NCBI RefSeq assembly: GCF_010093535.1
Contig: NW_022985218.1
Location: 180,176 to 244,175 of the forward strand
Origin: Lindgomyces ingoldianus
Taxonomy: Eukaryota; Ascomycota; Dothideomycetes; Pleosporales; Lindgomycetaceae
Reading direction: 5' to 3'
Length of the DNA stretch: 64,000 nt
Shown: positions 1 to 11,980 of the stretch, piece by piece
Layout of the letters: each line of letters starts with the position of its first letter
Position numbering within the stretch: the stretch's first letter is position 1
Notes under the pieces: model-generated
Databases searched by the model: none
Seen by the model: the letters and a program-made list of their open reading frames with translations, nothing else
Told to the model about the DNA's origin: nothing
Position numbers and translations under genes: made by a program

Positions 1-604
1 GGATTGGCGTGCCGAAGCGGCGGATACGCAGGTAGTACCTGATTCTGCGAGCAAGGTTTGGGAGATAGCGCGTCCCGTGCCAATTGGAGCATTTGCACTG
101 AAAGCAGTGGCCGGAGTAGTGGATATCGGGGTTTTGGCAAAGAGTTGGAGATGGATGGGTTCAGGGGTATTTGCGAGGTCAGAGAGGAGTGGGACGAAGA
201 AGAGCTGGTCTTTTAGGATGAGATCGGCGTATAGGACGCTCAGGAGGTAGTCTTTGGGCTACGTCGTTAGTATGTATTAGCCTTAGAGTAGTGAAAGATG
301 CGGTCATACTAAGATCTGCATCACTCCATCCAAGCTTAGCCTGAGGGTATATAGTAAGCTCATTGGTGTTTCCTCCCACACTGGTGTCCTCGCGCTCGCC
401 ACCCTCAGAGATGCTGCTGCGGCTGCTGCATGAGGATAGCGGTGGCAGTGCCGCAATGATCGGAACTTCGACGTCGGTGGGAAACGTCAGTATCTTGCCC
501 GGGAAGTGGTCCGGGAGATGGATATGGCCGTTCCGTGACTCGAGATCCTCGTTGTGAGTGATCTCCTGGTTGCCATAGAGATCGAGAATAGAATCTGAAG
601 ACAT
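1..604 (-). CDS. Unknown protein, 5' part only (runs off the left edge)
   Basis: Exon 1 is 310-604 (start MSSDSILDL) and exon 2 is 251 down to 1, still open at the window edge. The intron 252-309 has donor GTATGA and a perfect TACTAAC branch point. The nearest AG lies only about 7 nt past the branch point and gives a stop in frame, whereas the next AG (CCAAAG) gives a long open frame, so I used that one. About 181 residues are visible: an acidic, Ser/Pro-rich N-terminus, then a hydrophobic-patterned stretch (YLLSVLYADLILKDQLFF) and an Ala/Thr/Ser-rich part. I recognise no domain. Coding status is likely because the second exon stays open for 83 codons with good composition; function is unknown. 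Confidence 0.55.
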
Positions 605-1284
605 GGTGACCGTGTGTTTAGGCTATGAAGATGAAGAGCTGAAGAATTCGGATGGACAACGGGGAGAGCTAAAACAACGCAGGGGTAATGCTTAGATGGC
701 GCCTACAATCTTGATCGTTGGGGGTTCGCTGAAGAGGAGAAGTTGGGTGTGCGGATAAGATATCAAGGCCAAGGGATGCCAGGTGAATGAAGCTTCAGAA
801 GGAAGATATACAGGATACCGGGGTCGTGATTTGTTCGCAGAATACTTGGATTTGACTGTGGGCAGAAGGGGACAGAGGAGAGAGACCACAGCTAGTAGGT
901 GCTGTTTTTATAGAAAATTACAACGCACAATATGTGTGGGGGTCGGAGTGAATGCCATAAGGGAGGGCATCGTTCACGCTTCACCACTGCCACCTGCGTT
1001 GTAAGTCAAGGTGGGTGCAGACAACCTTGGAACGTCCACGCTCCCGCCTGCGCAAACGCCGTGATAAGAGGGAATTCTCAACACCTATTCAGTGGCTGCA
1101 AAAGGCTCTTCGAGAGAAATGGACACGTCCTGGAGGTCAGCAGAACAAGAGTAAGGGATGGACGCCCAGGTAAAAACATATTGCTCCAAACAAGACTTCA
1201 GCTTCCATTCAAGTCACAATTGAGATCAGACGCACTGGGTTCCGATCTGCATAGTCTGATCTCTTCCGTAATAATGTACAATTC
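605..1284. other. Intergenic: upstream of the partial gene, downstream of NDUFA8
   Basis: The open frames here have no recognisable protein and inconsistent composition. I see no RNA gene. It should hold the promoter of the leftward gene at 604 and the 3' UTR of NDUFA8. Confidence 0.5.
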
Positions 1285-1907
1285 TCAGTGCGATGCGTAA
1301 ATGTTGCGTTTTCTGATATGCACTGGTTCCTCGCCCTTTGGCGTATCTGGTATCACCTTCTCCAATTTCTGTAACTATTAGGCAACGCTTAAGACAACAT
1401 GATACATCTATACACACCAGCTTATCGAACACGCATTTGTTCAGCTTCCGCTCCGGCGCTCGGCAATTCCATAGCTGTTGGTTATGATTCTCCAAACACT
1501 GCCAGTGACTGCGGAACTCGTCCAAACAGTTCTCGTTGAGGTCCTTAATACTACAACACTAGTTAGCCACAGCTGGACCGCATGACATGACCGTGGGGAC
1601 CTCGTACACGCTCGCAGCGCATCTCGTGACCTTGCGGCCTTCCTTCATGCAATCAAACTCTCCCCGACCGTTTGCCTCGGTCTTGCACATCATGTAGTCA
1701 TCATTATAGGCTTTGCATCGTGCACCAATAAAGAAGGAGGCACTCAAGAGGGGTGCTGAGCTGGCCCCGAGCTCCTTGACTTTAGGGATGTGGTCGGGTA
1801 GAGGGGTCGTATCATAGAGGGCTTGCTGATTGAATCTGCGCTCAATTAGGTCGCGGACGCCGTTCAATAAGCGCGAAATGTAAGTACCTGGGCTGTCGTG
1901 CCGACAT
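1285..1907 (-). CDS. nuo-20.8: NADH:ubiquinone oxidoreductase 20.8 kDa subunit (NDUFA8 family)
   Basis: Accessory subunit of respiratory complex I, on the intermembrane-space side of the inner mitochondrial membrane. Four exons: 1888-1907, 1608-1835, 1418-1550, 1285-1368, giving 154 residues starting MSARQPRFNQQALYDTTPLP. The protein carries the paired Cys-x9-Cys signatures of the NDUFA8/CHCH family: CKAYNDDYMMC, CMKEGRKVTRC, then CLDEFRSHWQC and CRAPERKLNKC. It has no cleavable presequence, as expected for a Mia40-imported protein. The first coding exon is only 20 nt and ends in phase 2. The final exon (KLEKVIPDTP to RNIYASH) is shorter than I would expect for the Neurospora homologue's tail, which is a recollection and not checked. 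The gene is divergent from NUP57 over 452 nt. Confidence 0.93.
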
Positions 1908-2359
1908 TTTGAGTTTCGTGGGCCAATGGCGGGGAGGGTGCCACCAGTGTGAATTGGTGGTGGGAGCTGGTTCAGAGGTGAAGTCGAGGATGATCGCCAA
2001 GATAGTGCACGAGCCGCATTGCGACTGGCTGAATGGACCTGGAGCTGTTCCTTTACTTGAGCAGCCTGCTTCGCACTTTTCTCTGTCCCATCGTCCTCCG
2101 CACCAGGAAACCCCCTTCGATCCTCTTAGTTTCAAATTTTCAGAGGCTACTGGTCCTTTCCGGCAACTGCTCCCTTCTGTGGTGTTCACGATCCTCGAAC
2201 TGCGCGTGGTGAAAGCGCGTCAAAACAAAGGCTTCACGCATCTCTCGACACTCCTGCACAAAGCATTGTTTTCGCCGGTATAAAAGAATATATCGCCGAG
2301 CCCTAATACCTCCCCACTTCCGTCAACCCACCAAACTACACCTGTACCATACTATTAGC
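1908..2359. promoter_or_regulatory. Divergent promoter between NDUFA8 and NUP57
   Basis: The 452 nt separate two start codons pointing away from each other, so both promoters must lie here. A TATA-like run (TATAAAAGAATATAT) sits at about 2280-2294, some 65 nt before the NUP57 ATG, followed by a C-rich leader. The assignment is positional; no factor site is proven. Confidence 0.55.
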
Positions 2360-3593
2360 ATGTCGGGGTTTAACTTTGGCAATCCGAATCCCAATCCAGA
2401 AAAGAGAACGGGCACGCTGTTCGGCAGCACCATCGGTCCACCGGGCGGTCTCTTCGCCCAAAGTCAGCAGAACGCTGCTTCCCAACCCGCCCCCAGTCTC
2501 TTCAGCTCAACTGCGGCTCCACAGGCCGGCGCTGGCCAATTTCCAATGTCGCAGCAAAATCCCGGCTTGTTCGGTGCGTCTCAGCAGCAGCAGCAGCAGC
2601 AGCAGCAGCACCACATGTCGAATAATAGTATCTTTGGGGGGAAGTTGCAGCCCGCCCCCATGCTCCCAACCCTGCAGCAGCAACAGCTTCAGCAGCAACA
2701 GCAAGGACTGCCTCAGCTGAGGCAATCTAGCGCTTCGCCCTGGCCAAATACTTCGATCAGCGGCCATAGTACGTCTACCTTGTCTCTTCCCCTCACATAT
2801 GTTGTTGACACTTGATGCAGGAGAAAAGTCGGTTCAGGACCAAATAACTACTCTCTTCACCAAGTGGAACCCGGCTAGCCAAGACTGCGCGTTCGGCCAC
2901 TACTTCTACAACCAAGTCAAGCCTGATGAAGCCCCTTTCTACGGACCTCAGCAATTCGAAGACGAGAAGAAGTGGGAGGAGGCGCTGTCGAAGAAACCGA
3001 GCCCTGGCTCCATTCCCGTCCTGGCACGAGGATTCGAGGAAATTGCGGCCCGCATCCAAATGCAGCATCTGGCAGTTAATGGGCTCCAGTCACGTCTGCA
3101 CGAGATCAACAGCAGTTTGTCTTTGATGAAGGATATGCATGAGCTGAACGTGGCCTCACGAATCACCGAAGCGAAGCGGAAACACATTGTTTTCACCCAG
3201 CGAACTTTGGCGTTAGCGACCAAGGTGCAGCTTCTGCGCAACCGAGGATACGTCATGGACCAGGCGGAAGAAGAGCTCAAGAAGAAGCTCATCGATTTGG
3301 AGAAGAAAACCTTTGATCCAGTGCTTGGCGGGCGGCAGGAAGAGATCTGGGCGCGGATGTCCGGAGTCCGGGAGCGCGCTCGAATGTTGCAAGAAGAGAC
3401 GGAGAAGCTGGGGAAAACGGTTGACAGCCAACAGAACGGTGAAGTGCTGTCCGAGGAAGACCAAAAGGCTTTGGAGAAGCTACTGAAAGACTACGACAAG
3501 CAGCTGGAGCACCTGAAGAAGTGGGTGGATGACACGAAGCAAGAGTACGACGAGTGGGAGAAGGAGAAGAAGCCGACGAACATTGGCAGGTGA
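2360..3593 (+). CDS. NUP57: Nucleoporin NUP57/NUP54 (channel nucleoporin)
   Basis: Central-channel FG nucleoporin of the nuclear pore, in the Nsp1-Nup49-Nup57 (metazoan p62-p58-p54) complex. Exons 2360-2768 and 2821-3593 give 393 residues; the 52-nt intron is phase 1 and yields SGH-REKSVQ across the junction. Residues 1-135 are a low-complexity FG/Q-rich cohesive region with FG-type motifs (TLFGS, GLFGAS, SIFGG) and two poly-Gln tracts. From about 140 comes the Nup54-type alpha-helical region (ITTLFTKWNP, FYGPQQFEDEKKWEEAL), ending in charged coiled coils to residue 393. Length fits fungal Nup57. The start is the first ATG after the C-rich leader. Confidence 0.93.
2581..2610 (+). repeat. (CAG)n trinucleotide run inside NUP57
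   Basis: A nearly pure CAG run encodes a run of glutamines in the FG-rich part of NUP57. A second, interrupted CAG/CAA tract lies at about 2674-2704. Such runs are slippage-prone, and length variation would keep frame. Confidence 0.9.
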
Positions 3594-4069
3594 ACATGCC
3601 GAGGACACAGGCAGTTTCGTACCATCGTCGAGCAATTCTTGGAGGAGCATTTTGGCAGGATAAAAGTCTCGTCTGGATCATCACACCGGCTTGAAGATAC
3701 CCATAATTCACGAATGACGGAAATGCTGATGTTCGCTACATTCATGTCACCTTCCACCCGTATCCATCGCATAGCTGCGAAGCCAAACTTACATCTGCCA
3801 TCTCCAGCAAGTTGAATGATCGAGCACATTAGAGATAGCACGTCAACGTCAAATTTGCATTATCCGTAGAAGCGAGAGACATCCAGCCAATAGACCAATA
3901 CTATCTATATTGTTACAGTGCATGCATCCACCCCCCTTCCCCCCTAAAAGTACATTGTATAGTGTCCCTCATAGCGTCCAAGTTTGTCGTTCCATCCCAA
4001 TACCATCACAGCCGCCGAATGCATATGTATTCCGGTAGCTTTTCGTATGAAAAAGGGCAATCGAATCGT
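3594..4069. other. Intergenic: convergent 3' ends of NUP57 and TOM5
   Basis: Nothing coding is recognisable. The region lies between two converging stop codons and should hold both 3' UTRs; a C-rich patch is at about 3928-3945. Confidence 0.5.
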
Positions 4070-4407
4070 TTAGACGAGTTTCTTCGCGTACTCAACGGCG
4101 AAAGGAGCTTCACCACTCTATTAGCCAAACACTGCACAGAAATTCATTGTCCCTCATCCCGACTTACAAAGGTAGAGTAGTAAACAAGCAGCAGCTGTCC
4201 ATCGGATACTCTGCGCAGTTTCTGCCTCGCCAGCCTTTGCACCCTCAATCAGTTACACGAACAACATCGCCAAAGCAAACTAGATATTCGCAGATGAGGT
4301 TGGAACCCACCTCGAGCTCCTCTTTAGAAGGTGGTGGTGGTGCTGTTTCTTCGGTTAGAATCATGCTAAACGATAGCGGCAATGAGAGACTTACGGCCTC
4401 CGAACAT
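4070..4407 (-). CDS. TOM5: Mitochondrial import receptor subunit Tom5
   Basis: Small subunit of the TOM translocase of the outer mitochondrial membrane, where it helps pass preproteins from the receptors to the Tom40 pore. Four exons: 4395-4407 (13 nt), 4311-4342, 4168-4243, 4070-4107. The 159 nt encode 52 residues: MFGGPPPPPSKEELE, a short charged linker, then a single C-terminal membrane segment (AAACLLLYLSPFAVEYAKKLV). The MFGG-P-P-S-K-E-E start and LYLSPFA...KKL end are hallmarks of fungal Tom5. All three introns have GT donors, and every phase joins. The acceptor of exon 3 could instead be the AAAG nine nt downstream, which would drop three residues. No exon is long enough for ordinary ORF calling. 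Confidence 0.9.
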
Positions 4408-5087
4408 CTTGGACTTTAGGAGTGAGGGATGAGGGGGTGGGGGATGTGTGCAACGGGTGAAGCAATTCGGAAAGTGACGTTCTTGAAAAGTTGAGCTTGG
4501 ACGGAAAACTGGTCGGTAGTCGGGGTTTGGATTTTCCGCAAGCTCGTCACGTGTGCTGAGGTGAATTATAACTAGAGGCTTATCCACAATTTGGCTGAGG
4601 TTATGGTGCGCTTATAATATTGCAAGCTGGTGTTGGATGAAATGAACAGAGGGGGTTGTCATTGTTATTGTAGGCATAGAACGACTAGTATTTGTTGGAA
4701 CTATTGCATTCCTAACCCTTCTAATAATGCGCTCTCCCTTGACTTCTGAACGTCAGGAAAGCTGAGCACCATCAAACGTACAATATGAGAAACACGCTTC
4801 CCACCAAATGCTCCCTTGGCCCTAACCAGAAAAGCTTTCATCTTTAAAAGTACAAGGGAATCCGGGGGATCCATACCATTTATGTGCATGTGCAACCCGT
4901 ATCCTCTCGCCCAAGGCATAGGCGAAAAGAAACTCACTTTTACTTAGACCAACACTTCACACATGAACCCGTTCATTTGACCATTTATTGCCCAATTGCT
5001 TAGCATTTCCATGCCAGAAATGCGTGTCATGTTACCTATCTTCCTTGCCCCTTCTAATCCCAACGCCCGCGACACATCTACGCAGAT
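4408..5087. other. Intergenic: TOM5 promoter side and ADK1 3' side
   Basis: Contains the TOM5 upstream region, including a G-rich (C-rich on the minus strand) stretch at about 4423-4445. The remaining open frames do not resemble any protein I know. Confidence 0.5.
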
Positions 5088-6161
<1,074 letters not shown>

Positions 6162-7233
6162 TGCGCCGATATGTGTAAAAGAAAAAAGGGGGGATAAAGA
6201 TCTGGCGAGGTTGTAGGCCGAGGAAGAGGGGTGGTGTAGGCGCAATTGGGTGCGAGAAGGGCGAAGATGTAGCTTGCTGTTGGGTGAGGTTGAGAGCTTC
6301 CAAGGTGAGGAAAACGGCTCGGCTGGACGGGTTAACTTGGCGTTTGGCGGTTCCGAGGTCGGGGAAGGGCCGATATTGCCTATGCACGTCGCAAACACAC
6401 CGAAAGAGCATATAAGAGAGTGAAAAAGGCTTTATTGTTTCCAGAGACACTTTACAAGTGTCAGAAGAATTTCTTTTGGCTCTCGCTTTCCGAGCAATGC
6501 GCGGTTTTCAACATCGGTTTCCCCCAGATCGAGGCGCACAGGCCAATCAGCCATCACCTGGGCAGATCAGATCGGGAAATGCGAGGTGATGCTATCCCGG
6601 TCTGAAGGAACTGCCCACGTGTTCACGGAACTATGTTCTCAACAAGATATGTGAGTTTTACTGAGAACATATTCTAAAAAGGTCGTAGCAAGTGCGGTTT
6701 TCTTTGGAAAGCCCGATTGCAAGACAGTATAGGGTAAACACAGGAACATATTTGATTAAGGCATTTTCATCATTCATGACCTCCCAGGGCGGAGTCCAGT
6801 ATTTCATTGCGCGTATGCAAATATAATACTTAAGGCATCACAAGCTAGAGAGCAATTAGCATCAGTACGAGGACTTGGGGGGAAAAGAATAGTGCCTCTA
6901 TTGAGTAGAGCCTATTCCACATGAAACATCGAAGAAACCCTGAAAGAAAGTGAGAACTGTGCTGCCGCAGTACTCACTTGAGAACATAGAATTTTGTTGC
7001 TGGGTACTACCCGACACGTGGTTTAAACCAGGCATGTCTGACGCGCCGCCTGTCCGTACCTGAAAATCATCCGAGATCTAAAAGAGAAACCCGATAGTGT
7101 CATAGAGCCGAAGCCCAACTCCCCCAACACCATGCTATGCACAAACCAAATACGAACAACTATGCCGCCTATACACACCTTGACTGTCTAACAAGCTAAT
7201 TTTCACGACCTTCCATCATCCGTAAGCCCAGAA
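6162..7233. other. Intergenic: ADK1 promoter and PCF11 3' flank
   Basis: About 1.07 kb with no recognisable coding region. The first 250 nt on the ADK1 side are pyrimidine-rich on the minus strand, typical of a fungal promoter or leader. From about 6600 to 7200 I see nothing definite. Confidence 0.5.
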
Positions 7234-9646
7234 TCAATAGGCGCGGACCTTTTTGCCTGATCCAATACTGTCCTCGGCCTTACGCTTGCCGAGGACTGAG
7301 TCCGGCGTGCTTGGTGCAGCTAGACTAGAGCCCTTGCTATACTCCTCCCAGCAAGTTGCGTGATAAACCTTGCCATTGACTTTAACTGCGTCCATCCATA
7401 CGAAATCATTTGCTTCGACTAGCCATTGCGGTTCAAACTTCTCCTGGCAAATTGGACAAGGCGCATGGACGAGGGCAGCATCTGTAGGAACAGGGACATA
7501 TCTGTCCTTGGTTTCCTTCTTAGGGGCGGCGGTGGCACTAGTGACACCATTCACAGCTTGCTCCGGGGAAGCTTCGTCAACTTCGCGATACTCTATCCAT
7601 TCCTACAATCTCGTTAGCTTCGCTAAATGATTTCGGCTGAGTTGACGTACTTTCTCACTGATGTACCAGCTACGATGGATACCACGCTTCGCAACATCTG
7701 GATCCTTGACCTTGAAGTGCCAATCCATATGACGAGCTTTCCTCTCTTTACCCTCCAGAGAGGATTCAAATCGACGTCCGCATGTAGCGCAGATGTTGGG
7801 GTATGCTTCGTACAATTTCGTAATCAAGTGAAATCGAGGTCTAAATGTATATAAGCACTAGGACTACATGAGGAGATGAGGCTCAACCTACTGCTTCATT
7901 GATGCTGTGGTTAGATCCACATCAGTATGTACCCCAGTGTTCGCTGACACCTGTCGGGTCATTGGCTCTGACGACAGAGGAGTGGCTTGAGCACTCATTG
8001 GAGGGCCCGGAGGAAGCAGGTTCTGTGCCTTCAATGCATTGAGAAGCCATTTCACATCACCGGTTGATAGGGGGGCAGCGGATGACTGCGGTTGCGATTG
8101 TGGGAAAGATGAATGTGGTTGAGGCACTGGGGCCATGGGGGTAGCTGCAGACTTGCTAAACTGTCCAAGGAGTTGTGCAAGATTAACAGTGGTTGCCGAA
8201 GCGGGCGCTAGAGCTGGGGATTGAGCTGTAGGAACTGGTATTGCCATCGGAAGTGGTGCAGCAGAAAAAGGGGGGGGATAAAATGGCGCCACCGACGCGG
8301 GTGTTGATGACGAATTCATTGGAGAAGAGACCCGCCTCAGCATGTCCGCAAGAGAAGGAGTTGTGGCTGCGGGAGCTGGGGACGGCGGAACTGGAGGTCT
8401 TGCATTGGCAAGGATCTGTCCAATGTTCACAGCAGTGCTTGAGGGCGGAAATAGGGGAGATGTGTTCTGCTGTGGAGAGGCAATGACTGGCGGAGGTATA
8501 GAGGCAGGGGGGGTAAAGGCAGTGGCCGGTGCTGGGGGAGGCGACATGGCTTGAATTTGATCCGCGGCCGCTTTCAGCTGCTCTGGAGGAAGGGTTTGAG
8601 TGTTTAAGATCATCTGGAGATCGAGAAGCGCCTTCAGCTTCTGTTGGATGGCTACATCGACAGGGCTCAAAGCCCACGCCGCTTGGGTAGATGTAATGAG
8701 TTTGCTCAAACTAGCCTTCAAACCCTCTACATCGATGGCTTGAGGTGGCTGCGGATAGAACGAGATGGATGGCTGAGACTGGATTTGCGGCGTGGCTGAA
8801 GGTGGATATTGCCCATAGGGTAGTGCTGGAGGCAAGGGCTAACGATTATTGGTTAAGAGGATCTGTAATGAAGGTATAAAGGTTTAACTAACCTGTCGAA
8901 GCCTTGGGTCATTCGCCGCCGCAAATCGAGTAGCATTTTGTGGGGGGGTAGGAGTATTCCTCCAAGGAACACTTGGCATCGGTCTTGCAGGCATGTTATG
9001 CTGTATGCCCGGTTTCTGCGACAAAGCCTGTTGCTGAACAGCAATCGTACGAAATTTTATGAGGGCATTTTCAATGTCGCGGGTGACTTCAGGGGAGAAG
9101 ACAGGGCGCATATCCATTGACTCAGGAACAGGCTGTTTCCAGGTCTTCAAGAGCCCTTCCATTGCCTTTCGTGTAGCGGGGTCCATGAGTGTGTAGGCAT
9201 CCATGAAAGTACGATACAAATTACGACCTAGATAGACCGTGTATGGAGTACCCACGTTTTTGACGATGGAATCGAGAACATATAGAGCAGGGAGTTTCCA
9301 CTCTGGCCGGGTCTATGCAAGTTAGCTGCTGAACCAATTCAAGATTTATGGTAGGAAGGACCAGTCAATTAGGGAGCATAGGCCACTTAAGAGGGGTAGA
9401 GGCTTAGAACAGACAAGTGAAGATGAAGTGTGAAAGTGGTGCCAAGGCCTGATTCACATGATGTGAACTCCTGAAAAGACTCACCGTTCGAATGTGATTC
9501 TCCAGTTCTCGGGATATGGCTTGCGCATACTCTGTATTCTCCTTGGCGATCAGGGTTAGATTGCTAATCTCAGGTCTACTATTGATTTTCAAGTCTTGAA
9601 GAGCGTCTTTGAAGTCGGCAGCGACCTCAGCTGAAGGCTGAGACAT
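7234..9646 (-). CDS. PCF11: mRNA cleavage and termination factor Pcf11
   Basis: Subunit of cleavage factor IA that binds the Pol II C-terminal domain and couples 3'-end processing to termination. Five exons: 9485-9646, 8893-9312, 7892-8838, 7651-7840, 7234-7602; 2088 nt, 695 residues. The CTD-interacting domain fills about residues 10-140 (RPEISNLTLIAKENTEYA, WKLPALYVLDSIVKNVGTPY). A long Pro/Gln/Ala-rich linker follows to about 505. Then comes the first zinc finger (CATCGRRF with HMDWHF), and near 622 a second (CPICQEKF), followed by a basic tail (GKRKAEDSIGSGKKVRAY). The third intron is phase 2 and joins SMK-Q-PRFHLITKLYEA. An in-frame ATG three codons upstream exists; I chose the one with the CACC context. 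Confidence 0.95.
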
Positions 9647-10514
9647 GGTGGGCAATCGTTTTCTGGGAACAGATGGGCAAATAGGCTAAGTTAGAGGAGT
9701 TTCGGGGCTTGTAATAAAGACACTGTGGAATAAAGCTACTCGCTTCAGGGTCGATGTGTCGCAACCAGATCCGCGAGGCTGACCCCTAAGGCCAGGAGAA
9801 CAAAGTAGACTTCTTCCTCTCGCTAACACAGGAAAAGAAAGGCTGTATGAATCGTTGCTAGCTATGACCTTGCCAGGCAAGAACAGCGGGTAGTCTGCGC
9901 TTGAGCCCTCAGGACAGAGACGAAGCTCGCCCTCCTCTCCTGCCACCGCCTCAACAGCCCCCGGGGTGTTGCCTCCAACGTCCAAGCCACTGAGAGTAGA
10001 ACAAATATGTGACTTCGAAAGAACTGAGGCGAGAAAGTTATACTTGGCTACTAAGCGTGCAAGAAGGCAAACGGAGGTCGTGAGAGAGAACCGGTGGATC
10101 GTGGAAGCGGCGCAAGGTTTGAGGTTTGGATCGTGAGGATGGATCGTGGGAGAGAACAAAGGGTGGGAGGATGAGAGGGGATAAGGACGCGCCAGGGAAG
10201 TGCGCCCTAATTAGTAGGGGAAGGTGGAGATGAAAGTGTTGCTGCTGAGGTGAGGGAGTCTCAAAGACGCTTGGCAGGTGAAGGCGAGGCGGACAAAGCG
10301 ACGAATTTCGGCAAAACCTTTGTCCACCCGCCAAGACCATCGCCCAAAGTCGGGAGTCCATCGACAACTTCCCAACTTTTCTTTCCCGCATCTAATACAT
10401 CGCTCCAACGCGTCCCTATTGTCCTCCACCTCCGACCCTACAAACGGCACTCTCTCCACTTGCTCACTTGGTCTTTCCTTACTACCGGGTGCGCGACACT
10501 CTCTTTCAGCCGCT
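9647..10514. promoter_or_regulatory. Divergent promoter region between PCF11 and SPN1
   Basis: 868 nt between two outward-facing start codons. The part near SPN1 (about 10300-10514) is C/T-rich, as fungal leaders are. An in-frame extension upstream of the SPN1 ATG stays open, but its composition is leader-like. No specific site is claimed. Confidence 0.5.
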
Positions 10515-11980
10515 ATGGCAGATCCTCAATTCACCTCTTCCCACTCTAACTCCCCGCTACCAGAAGCCGGCCACGACTCAGACGATCCTCTCCATCCCGA
10601 GGTCGACGAAGAGAATTCAACCCCAAATTCACTCATTGCCGCTCCGGAGCAGGACATGGAGGCTACTGATTTTGAGGATAAGGCCGAAGTGCCTGACCAA
10701 GACGACATTGAAGGCGCAGGCTTGTCCGATGATGCTTCTGAGCTTTCTGAGTTAGACGAGCAGCAGTTTGACGATTTCAATGCTGAAGATATTGCCATCG
10801 AGGAGCGCCCGGCGCAAATGATCGATGAGACTAATGTCAACTTGATCGGCGTGCATAAGCGGAAGAGGGCTGAAGGTGAGGGTGAACCTGCCAAAAAGAA
10901 GAAGAAGAAAGACAGCAGACGTGACAAGCCGAGGAGGAAGAAGACACATGACGATGAGGTCAGTGCGGGAGAGGACACAGGTGGCAGAAAGAGCAGGAAG
11001 CGAAAGGAGGGTAGAATCAGAGGAGCAAGCCCAGACTCAGCAGCGGAAGACGAGCACCTTACTCCAGAAGAGCGTACGTACCTAGTGCCCAGCAGTTTTA
11101 TTTTACGCAGACTAATGGTCTTAAACAGGTCGAAAACGCGCCCTCGATCGATCGATTGACCAGGTTGTTAAGTCTTCGAAGGGCTCCTCACGTCGTCGCA
11201 AGAAAGGCGACATCGACCTGGATCAAATGGCAGACCAAGAGATTGAAGACATGCGACGTCGTATGGCTGCTGCTGCAGAAGCCGACAACGAAGGTCGCAA
11301 GCGGGGAGAGCCAGCTGCCCACAAGCTCAAACTTCTCCCAGAAGTTGTCGCTCTTCTCAACAAGAATACACTTAGGGAATCCATCGTCGACCCTGAAATT
11401 AATCTGCTCGAAGCGGTCCGCTTCTTTCTCGAGCCGCTAAGCGACGGCAGTCTTCCAGCATACAGCATCCAGCGGGAGCTTTTTGCTGCGTTGGCTAAGC
11501 TCCCCGTCAATAAGGATAGTCTGGTTGCATCTGGTATCGGCAAAGTCATCATGTTCTACATCAAGAGCAAGCGTCCAGAACTAGGCATCAAACGCCAAGC
11601 TGAACGCCTCTTCACGGACTGGACCCGTCCTATCCTCCGACGCACCGACGACTACCGCAAGAAGGAATTCTCTCAAGCGGAGTATGATCCAACGTGGGTT
11701 TTCTTTATCCGCTCTTTCTATCGGTTTGTTAACAGTCTATTGCAGCAAACTTCCCGTTCGTACCGCACACACCAACAATCAAGCTGCTGTTGCCAGAGCG
11801 AAGGCCCTTGAAGCTCCGCGTGCCTTCCAACGTGCCCGCATGGAAGCCGGTCCCACTACCTATACTATCGTACCCAGGTCCAACGTTCAACTTGGCGAAC
11901 AAGTTAAGAGAGCACCTGGTGCAGGAGGTGATGAACTTCTCAAGCGTATCAAAGCCAAGTCCGGTAGGGGTGGGCGCTGA
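10515..11980 (+). CDS. SPN1: Transcription elongation factor Spn1/Iws1
   Basis: Binds Spt6 and elongating RNA polymerase II and helps in post-recruitment regulation, chromatin and mRNA export. Exons 10515-11073, 11129-11693, 11746-11980 (1359 nt, 452 residues). The N-terminal 185 residues are acidic, then strongly basic (PAKKKKKKDSRRDKPRRKK). The conserved TFIIS N-terminal-like helical core is at about 255-380 (LPEVVALLNKN, LEAVRFFLEPLSDGSLPAY, ELFAALAKLPV, ERLFTDWTRPILRR), and the tail ends KRIKAKSGRGGR. The second intron uses donor GTGGGT in phase 2 and restores DPT-KLPVRTAHTNN. The frame is open upstream of 10515, but MADPQF is the natural start after the pyrimidine-rich leader. Confidence 0.94.

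Noticed and set aside
783..1300. Plus-strand frames opposite the NDUFA8 3' end
   Set aside because: The NDUFA8 model explains the downstream part, and the frames have no protein-like pattern.
8183..8677. 164-codon frame within the PCF11 linker
   Set aside because: Shadow of the Pro/Ala-rich PCF11 coding sequence in another frame on the same strand.
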